A stretch of DNA of 59,080 bases from Pseudomonadota bacterium (GCA_023450615.1 JAEXGT010000068.1:1-59080), one strand, 5' to 3'. Positions 41,565 to 50,927 are shown, counted from the first letter of the stretch. Numbers and translations: made by a program. Notes: generated by a model not told the origin, from the sequence alone.

Positions 41565-42557
41565 TTACTCGGCCGCCGTCTCCAGAGCAGCGCCGCGCGA
41601 CACCTGCGCCACGGCATCTCGCAATGTCTGCAGGTTCGCGCCCGGTTTCACGGCCTCGGTCGCCAGATGGCGACGGAAGGCCCGCGCGCCTGGGCGGCCT
41701 GTGAAGAGGCCGAGCATGTGGCGGGTGATGCTGCTCAGGCGCTCGCCCTTTTCCAGCTGCGAGGCGATATAGGGCTCATAAGCCTCCACCGCCTCGAAGC
41801 CATCGGCGACGGGCGGCTCCTCGCCGTAAAGCTCACGATCGACGCCAAGCAGGATCTCGGGCTCGTGATAGGCAACGCGGCCCAGCATGACGCCATCCAC
41901 GTGCTTGAGGTGCTCATGGATCTCGGCCCAAGTCTTGATGCCGCCATTGATCGCCATCGGCAGATCCGGGCGCGCCTGCTTCAATCGATAAACCCGGTCG
42001 TAATCGAGGGGCGGAATGTCCCGGTTCTCCTTCGGGGACAGACCCTTGAGCCACGCTTTGCGGGCATGGACCGTCAGCTCGTCGCAGCCGGCGGCAACCA
42101 CGCATTCGGTCAGGCGGTCGAGCGCCTCCTGCGTGTCCTGGTCGTCCACGCCGATGCGGCACTTGACCGTGACGGGAAGGGAAACGGCGGCCTTCATGGC
42201 GGCCACGCATTCACCCACAAGCACCGGCTCCTGCATCAGGCAGGCGCCGAAGCGGCCGTTTTGCACCCGGTCCGAGGGGCAGCCTACATTGAGATTGATC
42301 TCGTCATAGCCGAAATCGGCGCAGATCTGCGCCGCCTTGGCGAGCTCCTCGGGGTTCGATCCGCCGAGTTGCACCGCCACCGGATGCTCCGCTTCGCTGA
42401 AACCGAGCAGCCGCTCGCGCGGCCCGAAGATCACCGCGCCCGTGGTGACCATCTCCGTATACAGCCGCGCCCGACGCGACATGACGCGGTGGAACGCCCG
42501 GCAATGCCGGTCGGTCCAATCCATCATGGGGGCCACGGTGAAGAATTTCTGAGTCAT
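41565..42557 (-). CDS. dusA: tRNA-dihydrouridine(20/20a) synthase
   Basis: A 330-residue flavin enzyme reducing uridine 20/20a in the tRNA D-loop. Motifs: VAPMMDWTDRHCRAFHR, NLNVGCPSDRVQNGRFGACLM with the catalytic Cys, VTVKCRIGVDD, and HARKAWLKGLSPKENRDIPPL, which mark the DusA subgroup. The ATG at 42557 fits family starts; an in-frame TTG at 42617 would add 20 unconserved residues. Ribosome site is weak at either. Confidence 0.94.
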   Translation of the reverse strand: MTQKFFTVAPMMDWTDRHCRAFHRVMSRRARLYTEMVTTGAVIFGPRERLLGFSEAEHPVAVQLGGSNPEELAKAAQICADFGYDEINLNVGCPSDRVQNGRFGACLMQEPVLVGECVAAMKAAVSLPVTVKCRIGVDDQDTQEALDRLTECVVAAGCDELTVHARKAWLKGLSPKENRDIPPLDYDRVYRLKQARPDLPMAINGGIKTWAEIHEHLKHVDGVMLGRVAYHEPEILLGVDRELYGEEPPVADGFEAVEAYEPYIASQLEKGERLSSITRHMLGLFTGRPGARAFRRHLATEAVKPGANLQTLRDAVAQVSRGAALETAAE

Positions 42558-42788
42558 CTCGAAATAGTTTCTAGGAGAGGTTTCCGGCTGATCGGGGCTT
42601 GGAGCAGCCTTTTCCAATATGGTGACGGCAATCTCAAGGAAAATAAGCGGTCGGCGATGTCACAGAGGTTCGAAAGTAAGCTCAGCAACGGTCCAGCTAC
42701 CGCATTCTGGCCGGATTGAACCTGTGACTTACCCCCTTCGTGAACGGTCACATTTCAAGAATGCGTAGTTTTTTCGAAGGGAAGCACC

Positions 42789-43541
42789 ATGTCGATCAAC
42801 TGGCTTGTCCTGGCCCCGGCCGATGAAGATCTTCAAATCCCGACCTATGGCCTGTATGGCGGCCCCGGCTACTCGGGAGGGGTGCTGCTGCAGCCCGGAG
42901 ACCAGCCCTCCTTCACGGTACAGCCCCTCGACCCGCTGGACGCCTTGTTCAGCCAGCACGATCAGGACGTGCTCGACGTGACCTCGCGGGAAGAAGCTCA
43001 GGCCGACCTCCGGCTGATCAAAGGCATCATGGCCTTGCCTGACGATGCCGTCTCGGGCGAAGGCGATCTTTATGCTGGGGCCGCAATCCTCGCGATGCTC
43101 GGGCGCATCATCCACAGCCATCCCGAGACCCTGATCGGCTTCGATGTGGCGGAAGCGGTCGATACCGCCGTCGATCTCATCGAACAGGGCAGCATCCAGC
43201 CGGATCCTCAAGAGAGAGTCGCTCTCGTGGCGTGGCTGCAGGAGACGGGCGCGGCCTTAGCCGAGAGAGATCATCCCCTCTCTGATTTCGTCGCCGACAA
43301 GATCCTGGATCTGGCCAATAGTCTCGGCGATGGCGCGCTGCCCTTCACCCTCGGCGATAATGCCTTCACCTTCCCTGAAGGCGAGGCACAGGCTCTCCTC
43401 TTCGAAGCGATTGCCGATGTGGTGGAGACGGGAGAGGTGGCAGGCCTCGTTGCCCATCACCAGCAGGACGCCAACCCGCCGATTCTGGAGGCCCTGCAAC
43501 ATAAGCTGAGCCCCCATCTGGACTGGGACTTCGCATTCTAG
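42789..43541 (+). CDS. phospholipase A2-like protein of unknown role
   Basis: A 250-residue protein without signal peptide and rich in acidic residues. Residues 19-31 read TYGLYGGPGYSGG, then PLDPLDALFSQHDQDV and AQADLRLIKGIM. This order (Gly-rich calcium-type loop, then Asp-x-x-Asp..His-Asp) parallels the catalytic core of small phospholipase A2 proteins, including the His-Asp pair. The disulfide cysteines of secreted enzymes are absent. The last 100 residues have no feature I recognise. AAGGGAAG precedes the ATG. It stands alone between dusA and ybaK. The family assignment is tentative; enzyme activity is unproven. Confidence 0.6.
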   Translation: MSINWLVLAPADEDLQIPTYGLYGGPGYSGGVLLQPGDQPSFTVQPLDPLDALFSQHDQDVLDVTSREEAQADLRLIKGIMALPDDAVSGEGDLYAGAAILAMLGRIIHSHPETLIGFDVAEAVDTAVDLIEQGSIQPDPQERVALVAWLQETGAALAERDHPLSDFVADKILDLANSLGDGALPFTLGDNAFTFPEGEAQALLFEAIADVVETGEVAGLVAHHQQDANPPILEALQHKLSPHLDWDFAF

Positions 43542-43765
43542 CACGGCTGGGGTTCCGCACTTCTCATCCAGGTGACGCGATTTCCGAACAATGTGGGTTG
43601 CGCATTAGTCCGTTTCCGGCGCAGCCCACACCTCCCCCTCTATCGGGAAAGTGCCATACAGCGTTCACTTCATCATCCGGCTGCAAACCCGCTGGACCTG
43701 AAGCTGCTCAGCAAGCCCTACTCCCTGGTGGCGGCCAACATCGTCAGCGGCCTATGCTGTGAGCG

Positions 43766-44242
43766 CTATTCCTGGATCAAGCTCGCGATCTTCGCATCCA
43801 GCACTACAGCTGCATCCTTCGGCTTGAGCTTCACCTGCAGGCCGCGCTGGCCGCCATTCATGAAGACTTCGTCGTGAGCAAAAGCAGTTTGCTCGATGAG
43901 GGTCGGCACCCGCTTCTTCTGGCCAAAGGGGCTGATGCCGCCCACGTGGTAACCGGTGAGACGCTCCGCATCGGCGGGCTTCATCATCTGCGCGGCTTTG
44001 CCGCCGAGCACAGAAGCGAGTTTCTTCAGGTTCACTTCCTTGTCGGAAGGTACGACCACGCAGGCGGGCTTTCCATCCACGAGCACCATGAGCGTCTTCA
44101 GCACGCAGTTCGGGTCGGCGCCAATGGCTTCTGCCGCCTGCAAGCCGATGCGCTCCGCATTCGGATCATACTCGTAAGAGTGAACCGTGAAGGAAACGCC
44201 GGCCTGCTGAAGGGCCTGCGTGGCGCGGGTGGTCTTGGACAT
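43766..44242 (-). CDS. ybaK: Cys-tRNA(Pro)/Cys-tRNA(Cys) deacylase YbaK
   Basis: A 158-residue YbaK/EbsC-family protein that hydrolyses mischarged Cys-tRNA(Pro). Motifs: VLKTLMVLVDGKPACVVVPSD, with the catalytic Lys of the family near KTL, and GYHVGGISPFGQKKR. Normal length. It is the last gene of the leftward purine cluster, 24 bases after ureE, though translation quality control has no evident link to purines. Confidence 0.93.
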   Translation of the reverse strand: MSKTTRATQALQQAGVSFTVHSYEYDPNAERIGLQAAEAIGADPNCVLKTLMVLVDGKPACVVVPSDKEVNLKKLASVLGGKAAQMMKPADAERLTGYHVGGISPFGQKKRVPTLIEQTAFAHDEVFMNGGQRGLQVKLKPKDAAVVLDAKIASLIQE

Positions 44243-44266
44243 GGAATGCTTCAGGCCATCGCGCGA

Positions 44267-44860
44267 TCAGTGATCGTGCTTGTGATCATGCCCATGATGA
44301 TGGCCGCATCCGCAGCCATGACCGTGCTCGTGGTGGTGGTCATGGTCATGCTTGTGCTCATGAGCATGATCGTGATGATCATGGTCATGGTGGTGATGCC
44401 CATGGCCGTGGTGATGATGGTCGTGGTCGCAGACATGGGTGCTGCGCTCCGGCTTGAACGGACGCTCCACCGGCGTCACCGTGCAGCCCTGCCCACGCGC
44501 CAGTTCCGCGAGCGCCGGGTCGTTCTCGATATAGAGCGCATCACTCGTGATCTCGGCGAGGCCGTGGTTCGAACCCAGATGCCACGCAAGGCGCATCAGG
44601 CGCAGAGGGTTTTCCGCTTTCACCTCCAGCAGGCCTTCGGCCTTCGCCTTCACCTGAACGAGGCTGCCATCCTCCAGGCGGAGCGCGTCGCCGTCGTTGA
44701 TGGTGGTTTCCATGTCGAGATCGAGGTGGATCTCGGTTCCGCCCTCGCCCTTCAGGTGAGCATGACGGCGGTTTCGCGCCTCGTGGTCGAGGGTCACCGT
44801 ATCGACGACACGGTCGGCCTTCACGGCGGGTTTGCGGACGATAGTGGTGACGCGGGGCAT
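44267..44860 (-). CDS. ureE: urease accessory nickel chaperone UreE with long His-rich tail
   Basis: A 197-residue UreE: the N-terminal domain has LDHEARNRRHAHL, the metal-binding domain has MRLAWHLGSNHGLAEI (the usual HLGNRH motif, altered) and IENDPALAELARGQG. The last 54 residues contain about 30 His plus Asp, Gly and three Cys, a strong nickel-binding tail. UreE loads nickel into urease. No ureABC, ureF, ureG or ureD genes are in the window; the gene lies instead in a purine-degradation cluster. Confidence 0.92.
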   Translation of the reverse strand: MPRVTTIVRKPAVKADRVVDTVTLDHEARNRRHAHLKGEGGTEIHLDLDMETTINDGDALRLEDGSLVQVKAKAEGLLEVKAENPLRLMRLAWHLGSNHGLAEITSDALYIENDPALAELARGQGCTVTPVERPFKPERSTHVCDHDHHHHGHGHHHHDHDHHDHAHEHKHDHDHHHEHGHGCGCGHHHGHDHKHDH

Positions 44861-44917
44861 GGCTTTGTCTCTGGTCAGGTCTGAAACAGCGATAGATAGG
44901 AAACGCGGTCGGCCAAG

Positions 44918-45403
44918 TTAATACGTGATCTTATCCGCCTTGTCCGCCCATGCCTGGAATACGGCCTTGGCCTCCAGGCTCGGCAGGTGATCGGTGGGGA
45001 TAATGCGCTCGGAGATGGGTTTGGGAATCTCGTCGTAGATCAGGCTGTCGTCGAAGCCGATCTCGGCGGCATCCTGGCGGGTATTGGCGAAGACGATGCG
45101 TGACACCCGTGCCCAATAGGCGGAGGCTAGGCACATGGGGCACGGCTCGCAGCTCGTATAGAGCGTCGCGCCCTCCAGGGAAAAATCGCCGACCGCCTGA
45201 CAGGCAAGGCGGATTGCCGTTACCTCGGCGTGGGCCGTGGGGTCATTGGCGGAGGTCACCTGGTTCCAGCCCTCGGCCAGAACCTTGCCGTCGCGCACGA
45301 TCACTGCCCCGAACGGACCGCCCGCGCCGTCTTCCATATGCTCGCGGGACAGGTCGATGGCGCGTTTCAGATAGCGCTGGTCTTGCGTATTCGTCTCAGT
45401 CAT
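44918..45403 (-). CDS. guaD: guanine deaminase (cytidine-deaminase fold)
   Basis: A 161-residue zinc deaminase with HAEVTAIRLA and SCEPCPMCLASAYWA, the zinc-binding and catalytic Glu motifs. Length and the C-terminal stretch match the B. subtilis GuaD type, which converts guanine to xanthine. It begins five bases after the xdhC stop, so its product, xanthine, would feed straight into the enzyme made by the same operon. A tRNA adenosine deaminase or other nucleoside deaminase is less likely. Confidence 0.88.
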   Translation of the reverse strand: MTETNTQDQRYLKRAIDLSREHMEDGAGGPFGAVIVRDGKVLAEGWNQVTSANDPTAHAEVTAIRLACQAVGDFSLEGATLYTSCEPCPMCLASAYWARVSRIVFANTRQDAAEIGFDDSLIYDEIPKPISERIIPTDHLPSLEAKAVFQAWADKADKITY

Positions 45404-45408
45404 GGGGC

Positions 45409-46374
45409 TTATGTACCGCCTGAAGTCTTAAGAGGCGAGAGATTTCGGCCAAGCTGATGGCCTTCCCGCACTTGGAGAAGCTGAGCGACCGCGGATGCCG
45501 CGATCACGGCTGGGTCCTTGTCCGCGATGCCGGAAATCCCGATGGGACAAACCAGGGAGGCAATCCTCTCCTGAGGCAACCCGAGTTCGCGAAACCGCTT
45601 CTCGAACCGCGCCCGCTTCGTCGCGCTGCCGATAAGCCCTACGTAAGGGAAGCCTCGCCGCAGGGCCGCCGCGGTGATCGCCATATCGAGAGGGTGATCG
45701 TGGGTCATCACGAGAATAAGGGAATTCGGATCCGCCTCCGCGATCTCGCCTTCAGGGCTTCTCATGCATACCGCAGACGCATTTGAGGAGACATGGGAGG
45801 GAAAGGCATCCTCCCGGTCGTCGAGCCAGCGAACGGAGAACGGGAGCGGCGCCAAAGCCAGCACGAGCGCGCGGCCCACATGACCCGCGCCGAAGATGAG
45901 AACGGGCGTGCGACCCTCGCCATGGGTCTCGCGCCATTCAGCGCCGGGGGCGTCATCGGCCTGCGATGCAAGTTCTCGCCTGACACGGCCGTCCTCCATG
46001 CGGCACTCGACCTCGAAGAGAGCGCCCTTGTTCTCCACTTCGATAAGTTCAGCGATGTCGGCCAAGTCGCGTTCATCGAAAGTCTCGATGAGGATCTTCA
46101 CCCGCCCGCCGCAGCACTGACCGAGATCGGGGCCGAGCGCCTGATCCACCATCCGCGCGGGGCCGCGCCCTGCCGTCAACATCTCCCGGGCCATGTCGAG
46201 CATGAGGAATTCAAGCTGGCCACCGCCGATGGTGCCATGAAAAGCACCGTCAGGCCGCACGACCATGCGGGCATCCTTCTCGCGGGGCGCGGAGCCTTTC
46301 ACATCATGCACGGTGATCAGGGCTGCAGCGCCATGCCGCACAATGAAATCGGCGAGCTGTCGCCAGACTCTCAC
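45409..46374 (-). CDS. xdhC: xanthine dehydrogenase accessory protein XdhC
   Basis: A 321-residue maturation factor that binds molybdenum cofactor and delivers its sulfurated form to XdhB. Motifs: GSAPREKDARMVV, GTIGGGQLEF, LGQCCGGRV near the N-terminus, and a C-terminal Rossmann site IFGAGHVGRALVLAL plus YVGLIGSATKRARF. The start is GTG at 46374, overlapping the TGA of xdhB (GTGA). Confidence 0.95.
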   Translation of the reverse strand: MRVWRQLADFIVRHGAAALITVHDVKGSAPREKDARMVVRPDGAFHGTIGGGQLEFLMLDMAREMLTAGRGPARMVDQALGPDLGQCCGGRVKILIETFDERDLADIAELIEVENKGALFEVECRMEDGRVRRELASQADDAPGAEWRETHGEGRTPVLIFGAGHVGRALVLALAPLPFSVRWLDDREDAFPSHVSSNASAVCMRSPEGEIAEADPNSLILVMTHDHPLDMAITAAALRRGFPYVGLIGSATKRARFEKRFRELGLPQERIASLVCPIGISGIADKDPAVIAASAVAQLLQVREGHQLGRNLSPLKTSGGT

Positions 46375-48698
46375 CCCATCGGCCTCCCTCGCAAAGCCTC
46401 GCAGGCACGCAGGATCGCTTCAGGCGTCGCGGGCGCATTCAACAGAACCGGCTTCGAGGGATCGAGGGCATGGATCGCGTCGGCCAGCGCACAGAATACA
46501 CTGTTCGCCAGCATGATCGGCGGCTCACCCACGGCCTTCGAACGGTAGATCGTCTCTTCGCGATTGGAATTGGGATAAAGCGCCACGCGAAAATCGGCGG
46601 GCACGTCGGAAGCGACCGGGATCTTGTAGGTTGAAGGCGCATGCGTAAGCAGATGCCCCTCCTTGCTGAACACCAGTTCCTCGGTGGTGAGCCAGCCCAT
46701 GCCCTGCACGAAGCCGCCCTCGATCTGACCGATATCGATGGCGGGGTTCAGAGAGCGCCCGACATCGTGGAGAATGTCTGTCCGTAGAACGCGGTTCTCT
46801 CCGGTCAATGTATCCACGATCACCTCGGAGCATGCTGCGCCATAGGCGAAATAGAAGAACGGGCGGCCTGTACCCTTGGCGCGATCCCAGGTGATCTTCG
46901 GCGTCTTGTAATGACCCGCCTCGGACATCTGAACACGCGCGAAAATGCACTTCTTCACAAGCTCATCGAAGGGCATGCTCTCGTTGCCGATGAACACACG
47001 GTCATCACGGAACTCGATCTGGGCTTCCGGCACATTATAGGCTTCGGCAGCATAGGCGATCATGCGCGTCTTGATCGCACCCGCCGCGATCCTCGCGGCC
47101 ATGCCATTCAGGTCGGAGCCGGAGGAGGCCGCCGTTGGCGAGGTGTTGGGCACCTTCGCCGTCGTCGTTGCGGTGATGCGCACGCGCTCCATGGCAATGC
47201 CGAACTCCTCGGCCACCACCTGCGCCACCTTGATATAGAGCCCCTGCCCCATCTCGGTGCCGCCGTGGTTCAGGTGGACGGAACCATCTTGGTACACATG
47301 CACCAGCGCACCCGCCTGGTTCATATGGGTCAGCGTAAAGCTGATGCCGAACTTCACGGGCGTCAGCGCGATACCGCGCTTCATGATCGGAGAAGAAGCG
47401 TTGAAAGCGGCGATTTCCTTGCGGCGCTCGCGATAACCCGATGTTTCTTCCAGCGTACGCACGAGATTGAGAAGCGTATCGGTCTCTTCCACCTCCATGC
47501 CGTAGGGGGTGATGTTCTCGCCCGGACGATAAAAGTTGGCGTAGCGCACATCGAGCGGATCGCGCCCCGTCGCCCAGGCGATCTGGTCCATCACATGCTC
47601 GATGGCGAGCATGCCTTGCGGGCCTCCAAAGCCGCGAAAGGCCGTGTTCGAGACCGTGTTGGTCTTCAGCCGCCTTGAGGCGATGTGGACGGCGGGCATC
47701 CAATAGGCATTGTCCGCATGGAACATGGCGCGGTCCACCACGCCAGCGGAGAGGTCAGCCGAATAACCGCAGCGCGCCAGAAGATTGATACCATAGCCCT
47801 GGATGCGCCCCTCATCGTCAAAGCCAACCCGCCAATCGCAACGGAAGTCGTGCCGCTTACCGGTGAGGATGAAATCGTCGTCACGATCGAGACGGATCTT
47901 GCAGGGTCTTCCGGTCACGCGCGCTGCCAGCGCTGCCGTCACAGCCCATTGCGTCGCCTGGCTCTCCTTGCCGCCGAAGCCGCCGCCCATGCGGCGGGTC
48001 TCGCAGGTGACATAGGCATCAGGGATATCGAGCACGCGGGCAACCACATGCTGCACTTCCGTGGGATGCTGAGTCGAGGAATAGACATGAATGTCGCCAT
48101 CCTCACCTGGAATGGCGAAAGCAACCTGGCCCTCGAGATAAAAGTGCTCCTGCCCGCCGATCCGAAACTGACCCTCAAGCCGCTGTGGCGCCGCCGCGAC
48201 AACTGAACCAACATCGCCGCGACCATAAGAATAGTCGGGTAGAACGGTTTCTCCGCGTTCCAGGGCATCCTCGACAGTGATGCTGGGTATCTCGGATTCG
48301 ATCTCCATCACCGCCTTCTTCACCGCACGCCGCGCAATGTCCCGCGTTATGGCGACGACGGCAAAGACAGCCTGCCCACGAAAGCTGATCTCACTGTCGA
48401 CGAAGAGAGGGTCGTCGCCGAAGGCGGGCGAAACATCGTTCTTTCCGGGAATGTCGGCCATGGTGAGAACGGCAACGACGCCCGACGTTTTGCGAACCGC
48501 ATCGACATCGAGAGATACCAGCCTTCCACGCGCCTTGGGTGCTTGACCGATGGCGACATGCAAGGTGCCCTCGGGCTCGCGGATGTCATCGATATATTGC
48601 GCAACGCCTTGCACATGCTTTGGGCCGGAATCGTGCGGCAGGGGCTTGCGGATATGACGGAGCGTCTCGCTATCGACGGGCTTGGCAGGTGCGTTCAT
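46371..48698 (-). CDS. xdhB: xanthine dehydrogenase, molybdopterin-binding subunit
   Basis: A 775-residue molybdenum subunit. Motifs: GGQEHFYLEGQ, RRMGGGFGGKESQ, TAFRGFGGPQGM (substrate Arg region), GQGLYIKVAQVVAEE and the C-terminal AVGEPPIMLAN with the catalytic Glu. It oxidises hypoxanthine and xanthine to urate. Start at MNAPAKPVDSE, four bases after the xdhA stop. It needs the cofactor whose synthesis MoaA (31-32 kb) begins. Confidence 0.96.
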   Translation of the reverse strand: MNAPAKPVDSETLRHIRKPLPHDSGPKHVQGVAQYIDDIREPEGTLHVAIGQAPKARGRLVSLDVDAVRKTSGVVAVLTMADIPGKNDVSPAFGDDPLFVDSEISFRGQAVFAVVAITRDIARRAVKKAVMEIESEIPSITVEDALERGETVLPDYSYGRGDVGSVVAAAPQRLEGQFRIGGQEHFYLEGQVAFAIPGEDGDIHVYSSTQHPTEVQHVVARVLDIPDAYVTCETRRMGGGFGGKESQATQWAVTAALAARVTGRPCKIRLDRDDDFILTGKRHDFRCDWRVGFDDEGRIQGYGINLLARCGYSADLSAGVVDRAMFHADNAYWMPAVHIASRRLKTNTVSNTAFRGFGGPQGMLAIEHVMDQIAWATGRDPLDVRYANFYRPGENITPYGMEVEETDTLLNLVRTLEETSGYRERRKEIAAFNASSPIMKRGIALTPVKFGISFTLTHMNQAGALVHVYQDGSVHLNHGGTEMGQGLYIKVAQVVAEEFGIAMERVRITATTTAKVPNTSPTAASSGSDLNGMAARIAAGAIKTRMIAYAAEAYNVPEAQIEFRDDRVFIGNESMPFDELVKKCIFARVQMSEAGHYKTPKITWDRAKGTGRPFFYFAYGAACSEVIVDTLTGENRVLRTDILHDVGRSLNPAIDIGQIEGGFVQGMGWLTTEELVFSKEGHLLTHAPSTYKIPVASDVPADFRVALYPNSNREETIYRSKAVGEPPIMLANSVFCALADAIHALDPSKPVLLNAPATPEAILRACEALRGRPMG

Positions 48699-48702
48699 GA
48701 CC

Positions 48703-50184
48703 CTACTCCGCCGCTTCGAGCGTTTCACGCAATCCGATGATCCGCGTCGCATGGGTGGTGCCTGAGGCCGTCTCGCTCAATGCCTTGAATACGAGGTTGC
48801 GGGCGACCGTCATACGGTAGGCCGCCGAGGCGCGATGATCGTCGAGCGGCTGATAGTCACGCGCGGTCGCAGCCATGGCATCGCCCCATGAGGATGGCTC
48901 ATCGAGGGAAACGCCGATAAGTGCGGCTTCCGTCTCCAAAGCGCGCTTTGGAATCCCGGCCATGCCGCCGAAGGCTATGCGGGCTTGAGCGATACGGCGC
49001 CCCTCAAGGGTGAACTTGAATGCGCCCATGACGGCGGAGATATCCTCATCGAAACGCTTGGAGACCTTATAAGCGCGGAAGGCTTCACCGTCTTTGATCT
49101 TTGGAACCGTGACGCTTCGCACGAACTCGCCGGGTCGCCGATCCTGCTTGCGATAGGCAATGAAGAAATTTTCGAGGGGAAGGGTCCGCGTATTCTCACC
49201 CTGGCGCAACTCCAATGTGGAGCCTAGTGCAATGAGAGCGGGCGCGAGATCGCCGATGGGCGAGCCGTTGGCAATGTTGCCGCCCACGGTTCCGGATGCC
49301 CGAACCTGGGCCGATCCGAAGCGGCGCATGAGTTCACCGATATCTGGATCGATGCTCTCCAGACTCGCGAAGGCTTGAGCGTGAGTGACTGTCGCGCCGA
49401 TGGTCAACGCGTCATCGCTATCCACGATCTGGCCGAGGCTTCGGATATGTCCGAGCCAAATGACCTTGTCGAGCTCGATCATCCCCTTCGTGACCCAGAG
49501 GCCGACATCCGTGCATCCGGCCACGAGGGTAGCTTCAGGATGTTGAGCACAAAGCTCCGCAAGCGAAGCTTCGCTTCCAGGCGCGGCGAAGAAGCGTGCG
49601 CTGTCTCCCACGAAGAGGTCTTCACCGTCATCCCATTCGGCAAGGCCGCGTGCCGTGGTCACACTTGCTTGTGCGAAAGCATCCCGAGGAGGATTTGCGC
49701 AGGCTTCAAGAGCCGCATCGATGATGGGACGATAACCCGTGCAGCGGCAAAGGTTTCCGGCAAGAGCGTCATTGACCTGCTCACGCCTCAAGGGCCGCTC
49801 GGCCTCCTGATAGAGCGCGAAAAGGCTCATCACGATGCCGGGTGTGCAGAAGCCGCATTGCGATCCATGGTGCGCCACCATGGCGGACTGAACCGGGTGA
49901 AGCTCGCCGTTTTGCGCGAGATCCTCGACGGTCACGACCTCGGCACCGTCCGCTTGGCCGAGGAGGAGAATGCAGGCATTGACGGGCTCGTAATGGACCC
50001 GCCCATCCTGGACCCGACCGATCGCTACCGTACAGGCCCCGCAATCCCCCTCGGCGCAGCCCTCCTTGGTTCCGACCCGACGCTCCTGAAGTCTTAAGTA
50101 GTCCAGAAGGGTAGTCCGCGGGTGAAAGCCGGAAACCTCGATAGGCTGTCCATTCCGCCAGAAACGGATTGCGTCTCTTGCCAA
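48703..50184 (-). CDS. xdhA: xanthine dehydrogenase, iron-sulfur/FAD subunit
   Basis: A 493-residue subunit: a plant-type 2Fe-2S cluster (C43, C48, C51, C71), a second cluster (C110, C113, C146, C148 in QCGFC and CRC), then the FAD domain with TLVAGCTDVGL and GTVGGNIANGSPIGD. It passes electrons from XdhB to NAD+. The start is TTG at 50184, backed by GGAGG (50191-50195) six bases upstream. First gene of the leftward purine cluster. Confidence 0.95.
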   Translation of the reverse strand: MARDAIRFWRNGQPIEVSGFHPRTTLLDYLRLQERRVGTKEGCAEGDCGACTVAIGRVQDGRVHYEPVNACILLLGQADGAEVVTVEDLAQNGELHPVQSAMVAHHGSQCGFCTPGIVMSLFALYQEAERPLRREQVNDALAGNLCRCTGYRPIIDAALEACANPPRDAFAQASVTTARGLAEWDDGEDLFVGDSARFFAAPGSEASLAELCAQHPEATLVAGCTDVGLWVTKGMIELDKVIWLGHIRSLGQIVDSDDALTIGATVTHAQAFASLESIDPDIGELMRRFGSAQVRASGTVGGNIANGSPIGDLAPALIALGSTLELRQGENTRTLPLENFFIAYRKQDRRPGEFVRSVTVPKIKDGEAFRAYKVSKRFDEDISAVMGAFKFTLEGRRIAQARIAFGGMAGIPKRALETEAALIGVSLDEPSSWGDAMAATARDYQPLDDHRASAAYRMTVARNLVFKALSETASGTTHATRIIGLRETLEAAE

Positions 50185-50285
50185 GTTTATCCTCCGCCGG
50201 GTTCCTCCCGGCCTGTTATGGTGGGCCGGGAAGAATGGCGGAGCAAGTGCTTTTCGCCAAGGATACTTTCTGTGTAGGCCTCGGC

Positions 50286-50726
50286 TTACCAGGAGCCCGT
50301 ATTCGGCATTGAGGCCCAGGGTTCCTGCGCGGGTTTAGGTTCGCCGCGCTGCAGCAATTCGATGGAGATGTTGTCGGGCGTCTTGACGAAGGCCATGTAG
50401 CCATCGCGGGGCGGACGGTTGATGGTAACGCCTGCATCCATCAACTTCTGGCAGGTCTCGTAGATATCGTCGACCCGATAGGCGAGATGGCCGAAATTAC
50501 GCCCGCCGGCATATTCGTGCTCGTCCCAGTTATAGGTGAGTTCCAGCAACGGAGCCTTGGTGTCCTTGGCTTTCTCCACGTCGCCGGGAGCGGCCAGGAA
50601 AACGAGAGTGAAGCGGCCCTTCTCATTCTCGGTCCTGCGGACTTCCACCAGGCCGAACTTGTTGCAGAAGAAATCGAGGGACTGCTCCAGGTTCGAGACC
50701 CGGACCATTGTATGAAGGTATTCCAT
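50286..50726 (-). CDS. gloA: lactoylglutathione lyase (glyoxalase I)
   Basis: A 146-residue glyoxalase I converting the methylglyoxal-glutathione adduct to S-lactoylglutathione. Metal ligands are recognisable in MEYLHTMVRV (His), LLELTYNW (Glu), GHLAYRVDD (His) and NISIELLQ (Glu). The ATG at 50726 has GGAG eight bases upstream; an in-frame TTG two codons earlier sits too close to that site. It links with gor in glutathione metabolism functionally, not by position. Confidence 0.94.
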   Translation of the reverse strand: MEYLHTMVRVSNLEQSLDFFCNKFGLVEVRRTENEKGRFTLVFLAAPGDVEKAKDTKAPLLELTYNWDEHEYAGGRNFGHLAYRVDDIYETCQKLMDAGVTINRPPRDGYMAFVKTPDNISIELLQRGEPKPAQEPWASMPNTGSW

Positions 50727-50927
50727 AGCCAATCTCCATATAAGCCTAGCCTACCCTGATGGAGCATTCGGCGGGGAGATCAAGGGTAATGCTTTATCCC
50801 TCTGCAAAAAGCCTTGGAATTGTCCAAGTGGACGTGACTTTTATCGCTCGTCGATTCAGGCACACGCTTGCTCCCTGCTGCCGAATCCTTAAGCTTCAAC
50901 GCAATCCAGTTTCATAGAGAGTTGCAG

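Noticed and set aside
43572..43877. 101-codon frame on the plus strand after the PLA2-like gene
   Set aside because: It overlaps the end of ybaK in antisense, lacks a ribosome site and has no recognisable motif. The 43545-43765 gap is treated as noncoding.
44270..44440. Repetitive CAT/GTG-rich tract read as a possible simple-sequence or CRISPR-like repeat
   Set aside because: It is the DNA encoding the His-rich tail of UreE; spacing follows codons, and there are no regular spacers.
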